In this document: positions 6,809 through 9,422 of the stretch, in pieces
Layout: every line of letters begins with the position of its first letter
Numbering within the stretch: position 1 is the first letter of the stretch
Source: SFTH01 sp963643985
GTDB lineage: Bacteria; Bacillota; Clostridia; Christensenellales; Aristaeellaceae
Assembly: GCA_963643985.1 (NCBI GenBank)
Contig: CAVINP010000078.1
Coordinates: 1 to 9,422 of the forward strand
DNA length: 9,422 bases
Direction: 5' to 3'
Translations under genes and position numbers: made by a program
The notes under the pieces: model-generated
The model's input: only the letters and a program-made list of their open reading frames with translations
Databases searched by the model: none
Told to the model about the DNA's origin: nothing

Positions 6809-8780
6809 GAAAACCATGAAGCGCGCGCTTGCGCTGGTGTCTTCCCTGGCGGTTTGCAGTGCTTTGATGACCATGCCCGCCATGGCCGAGGAGACCACCT
6901 ATGAGCAGCCTGTGCTCAATCCCCGCGTGAAGTCCATCATCGAGGTGGACGGTTACCAGTTCATCGATTTGAACAGCAACGGAACCCTCGACGTCTACGA
7001 AGACTGGCGTGAGGATGCCGAGACCCGCGCAAACGATCTGGTCAGCCAGATGACCGTGCGCGAGAAGATCGCGCAGATGCAGCACCCGACCTTCCTGCCC
7101 CGCGAAGACGGCGAAATTCCGTCCTATCTTGAAAAGTGGTGCAATACCGAGGACATCGGCATGCTGCTCATCCGCGAGCTCAACAGCGTTGAAGCCGCGG
7201 CAAACACGATGAACACCATTCAGGAATACGCAGAAGGCTCCCGCCTGGGCGTGCCTGTGCTGGTCTCCATGGACTCCGTACACGGCCTGAGCTACGTTTC
7301 CGGCGCAACCGTAACCCCGCACAATCTGGCACTGGCCGCCACCCGCGATGAGGAATTGGTGACCAAGCTTGCCGAAATCGCCCGCGACGAGCACATCGCC
7401 GTCGGCGTGCGCATGACTCTTTCTCCGGAAGGCGATATCGCATCCGAACCCCGCTGGGGCCGCGTGATGGAAACCTTCGGCGAGGATTCCGACCTCGTAA
7501 CCACCATGACCACGGCGCAGATCGTGGCATTCCAGAACGGCTCGGACGGCTTGAATTCCGGCTCCATCGTGGCTTGTCTGAAGCACTTCCCCGGTGCCGG
7601 CCCGCAGATGGACGGCAAAGATACTTCTCCGATTGTATCCGATGAAGAGACTTTGCAGATTCACCTGAAACCCTATTATTCGGCACTGGAAGTGAATGTT
7701 GCCTCCATCATGCCGTATTACTCCGTGCCGCTGGCGCTGGATATGGAAAACTCCGCCATCGGCTCCAAGGCTACGCTGCAGGATTTGCTGCGCGACGAAA
7801 TGGGCTTTGAAGGCATCATTCAGACCGACTGGGGCATGATCTGGGCCATCCAGGAAGCCCTGGGCACCATGACCGGCGAAGAAGTCTCCGATGAAGAAGC
7901 CATTCTGATCGGCGTGACCGAGAGCCGCGTGGACGGCATCGGCGGCGAGAGCATCAAGCTGATTGACTACATGGAGCAGTACACGAGCGAAGGCAAGATC
8001 GATGAGGAAATCCTGACCGCAGCGGCCACGCGCATCGTGAAGGCCAAGTTTGAACTGGGCGTGTTTGAGAATCCCTATTGCGACGTGGACTACGCAGTTT
8101 CCTACGTCGGCAACGAGGAAAGCCAGCAGGTGAACCTCCAGGCGGCACGCGAAGCCATGACGCTTCTGAAGAACGACGGCGTTCTGCCGCTGGATCCGGA
8201 TGCGGAGCAGACCATTCTGGTATGCGGCCCGCGCGCGGGCGATATGGACTCCCTGGTGGGCGGCTGGTCCTCTCAGCAGGAAGGCATGACCATTGCAGAC
8301 GCCGTTACGGCCTATGCAGGCGATAACACGACCGTGATCTATGAGCCCGAGGACGTCGAGCGCATTACCGAGCTGGCTGAAGAGGCGGATGTGATCATCG
8401 TGTCCGTCGGCGAGCCGAGCTATCAGCACGATCCGCCGTGGGGCTATGATACCCTTGAAATCACCGAAAGCCAGCAGCAGATTCTGGAGGCGGCCGTGGC
8501 GAGCGGCAAGCCCGTCATCACGGTTGTGACCGGCGGACGTCCCTACATTCTGACCTGGTGCGACGAAAATACCAACGCCATTCTGGAAGCCTATTATCCG
8601 GGTTCGCAGGGCGGCATCGCCATCGCCGAGACGCTGTACGGTCTGAACAATCCGACCGGCAAGACGCCGATCCAGTTCCCGCGCGATATGGAATCCGTCA
8701 ACAATCAGGCAAGCGACGTCTCCTTCGATTTGGAGAATCCGCTCTATGATTACGGCTACGGACTGAGCTACGACGACTGA
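6798..8780 (+). CDS. Secreted glycoside hydrolase family 3 enzyme (beta-glucosidase/xylosidase-like)
   Basis: This 660-residue exported GH3 protein likely removes terminal beta-linked sugars from oligosaccharides. It uses a TTG start that overlaps the binding-protein stop by 11 nt. A signal peptide spans 1-30 (cleavage after AMA). Next comes an EF-hand-like loop, DLNSNGTLDVYEDW (57-70), a common feature of this GH3 subgroup. The barrel shows MDSVHG (158-163, substrate Asp159), EPRWGR (217-222), LKHFPG (261-266) and EMGFEGIIQTDWG (334-346), with the nucleophile Asp344 in TDW instead of the usual SDW. The C-terminal sandwich starts at AAREAMTLLKNDGVLPL (449-465) and runs to YGYGLSYDD. The usual GExPYxE segment reads GEPSYQH (538-544): the first Glu is kept as E539 and the second is His. 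Compared with the GH3 at the left edge, it lacks a CARDB-like tail. Its place between the binding protein and the permease ties it to import of the same sugar. Substrate is unassigned. Confidence 0.95.
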   Translation: MSIKKTMKRALALVSSLAVCSALMTMPAMAEETTYEQPVLNPRVKSIIEVDGYQFIDLNSNGTLDVYEDWREDAETRANDLVSQMTVREKIAQMQHPTFLPREDGEIPSYLEKWCNTEDIGMLLIRELNSVEAAANTMNTIQEYAEGSRLGVPVLVSMDSVHGLSYVSGATVTPHNLALAATRDEELVTKLAEIARDEHIAVGVRMTLSPEGDIASEPRWGRVMETFGEDSDLVTTMTTAQIVAFQNGSDGLNSGSIVACLKHFPGAGPQMDGKDTSPIVSDEETLQIHLKPYYSALEVNVASIMPYYSVPLALDMENSAIGSKATLQDLLRDEMGFEGIIQTDWGMIWAIQEALGTMTGEEVSDEEAILIGVTESRVDGIGGESIKLIDYMEQYTSEGKIDEEILTAAATRIVKAKFELGVFENPYCDVDYAVSYVGNEESQQVNLQAAREAMTLLKNDGVLPLDPDAEQTILVCGPRAGDMDSLVGGWSSQQEGMTIADAVTAYAGDNTTVIYEPEDVERITELAEEADVIIVSVGEPSYQHDPPWGYDTLEITESQQQILEAAVASGKPVITVVTGGRPYILTWCDENTNAILEAYYPGSQGGIAIAETLYGLNNPTGKTPIQFPRDMESVNNQASDVSFDLENPLYDYGYGLSYDD

Positions 8781-8787
8781 AAATAGG

Positions 8788-8868
8788 CAGGAGACGGGAG
8801 CGGGTGACGTCGGTTCGATTTGACCCACCTGCGGGAAAACCGGCCGAGCGCCGTCCCGCTCCTGTTTT
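8788..8868 (+). terminator. Large intercistronic hairpin with short T-run, likely leaky terminator or mRNA stabiliser
   Basis: CAGGAG-A-CGGGA (8788-8799) pairs with TCCCG-CTCCTG (8854-8864), an 11-bp stem with one bulged A, followed by TTTTCT. The 54-nt interior can fold further, for example CGGTT (8811-8815) with AACCG (8838-8842). It starts 7 nt after the GH3 stop and ends 26 nt before the permease start. Because the next gene on the same strand is the cognate permease, it probably lowers downstream expression or protects the upstream mRNA, and may not end the operon. Confidence 0.6.
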
Positions 8869-8894
8869 CTCTGAAAGAGAGGGAGGGACTGCCT

Positions 8895-9422
8895 ATGGAA
8901 CAGGTAACCGAATTCTTTGAAAACCTATACGACATGACGTTTTCCGACGGATCGTTCTGGACGGCGTTTACATGTTTGGCGGCGGTGATACTGGTCTATA
9001 ATCTGCTGAAGCGCTTTGCCCCGAAGACCGTTGCGCCCGTGAGCCGATTTCTGGACAGACACCCGCTGATTTGGATTTGTATTCCTGCAGCGTTGCTGAT
9101 CTACTTTGTGTATGTTTCGCTGGGCTGGAACCTGTGGGTTTCCGTTTCCGACTGGGAAGCCGGCGATTTGGAAGCCAGCTACGGCTTTGGCGGATTCGGC
9201 AACTACATTCGCATGTTCTCGAGCGATACGTTCTGGCCGGCGCTGAAAAATACGCTTTTGCTGTTCTGCCTGATTCCGCTTTGCCTGCTGCTGGGCTTGG
9301 GTCTGGCGCTGCTGATGGATCAGGGACTGCGCGGCACGGCGGTTTTCCGCACGCTGATTCTTTTGCCGTTTGCATTGTCGTTCGTGGTCACCGGAACGGT
9401 GTGGGCCTACATGTACCGCCCG
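8895..9422 (+). CDS. Sugar ABC transporter permease, MalF/GtsB-like (3' truncated by window)
   Basis: The ATG at 8895 follows a GGGAGGG ribosome site by 7 nt, and the frame stays open for 176 codons to the right edge. TM helices are visible at about 22-38, 58-78, 118-141 and 150-172. The segment WPALKNTLLLF (114-124) and the stretch FRTLILLPFALSFVVTGTVW (151-170) are typical of the MalF-type permease subunit. The closest general resemblance is to GtsB-like permeases, consistent with the GtsA-like binding protein upstream. The protein forms half of the membrane channel of the importer. A MalG-type partner would be expected just beyond the window, with the ATPase there or elsewhere. The first TM helix and its roughly 50-residue N-terminal extension are more than many six-TM sugar permeases carry. 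The conserved EAA loop that contacts the ATPase is not yet reached. Confidence 0.93.
   Translation, partial: MEQVTEFFENLYDMTFSDGSFWTAFTCLAAVILVYNLLKRFAPKTVAPVSRFLDRHPLIWICIPAALLIYFVYVSLGWNLWVSVSDWEAGDLEASYGFGGFGNYIRMFSSDTFWPALKNTLLLFCLIPLCLLLGLGLALLMDQGLRGTAVFRTLILLPFALSFVVTGTVWAYMYRP

Noticed and set aside
6846..6857. Possible lipobox LAVC in the signal peptide of the second GH3
   Set aside because: Val directly before the Cys does not fit the lipobox rule (small residue at -1), and an ordinary AMA cleavage site follows 10 residues later.
4457..6898. 813-codon open frame on the minus strand
   Set aside because: It lies antisense to the CBM9-like and binding-protein genes, which have clear domains, signal peptides and ribosome sites. 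Its translation is rich in His, Gly, Val and Arg and has no recognisable domain, as expected from the antisense of codon-biased genes.
6816..8780. Start of the second GH3 at the ATG at 6816
   Set aside because: The only good ribosome site (AAAGGAG, 6782-6788) is 9 nt from the TTG at 6798 but 27 nt from this ATG. The TTG start also gives a normal signal peptide.
6765..8828. 687-codon open frame on the minus strand
   Set aside because: It is antisense to the well-supported GH3 gene, has the same low-complexity composition and no domain or ribosome site. It is an artefact of codon bias in the GH3 gene.
1..9422. tRNA, rRNA, CRISPR array, transposase or integrase
   Set aside because: I saw no such genes or repeat arrays on either strand, and gaps between genes are all under 300 bases.

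Overview
The window looks like a carbohydrate-utilisation locus from a moderately high-GC member of the Bacillota (Clostridia-like). This is inferred from the YesM/LytS-type sensor kinase, the AGGAGG-like ribosome binding sites before most genes and the style of the secreted proteins. No rRNA or other taxonomic marker is present, so the placement is tentative. Every gene here can be tied to capturing, cutting, importing or sensing a glycan. I see no tRNA, rRNA, CRISPR array, insertion sequence or prophage gene.

Layout. (1) Positions 1-1427, plus strand: the 3' part of a family 3 glycoside hydrolase (GH3) whose start lies upstream of the window. It ends in a CARDB-like beta-sandwich domain and is followed by a good intrinsic terminator (1441-1474). 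(2) A second, perfect 14-bp hairpin (1487-1521) sits in the gap between converging genes. (3) Minus strand, reading from 4332 down to 1535: a two-TM sensor histidine kinase with a large extracytoplasmic domain, translationally coupled by an ATGA overlap to a secreted esterase of the esterase D/CE1 type. No response regulator gene is present in the window. (4) A 265-bp divergent control region (4333-4597) has a near-ideal extended -10 for the kinase side, a weaker promoter for the plus side and several short repeats. (5) Plus strand from 4598: a secreted CBM9-like binding protein, a sugar ABC-transporter solute-binding protein of the GtsA-like type, and a second secreted GH3 enzyme that starts with TTG inside the end of the binding-protein gene. 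A large intercistronic hairpin follows, then the 5' part of a MalF/GtsB-like permease that runs off the right edge.

Working model (inference). Secreted GH3 enzymes and the esterase trim an acylated beta-linked plant glycan outside the membrane. The CBM9-like protein holds the polymer or oligomer, and the solute-binding protein delivers released sugar to the permease. The divergent kinase senses either the sugar or the liganded binding protein and signals to a regulator encoded elsewhere. The least ordinary points are the kinase-esterase coupling without a regulator, a solute-binding protein with no lipobox, a hydrolase gene placed between the binding protein and its permease, and unusual catalytic-site regions in both GH3 proteins.
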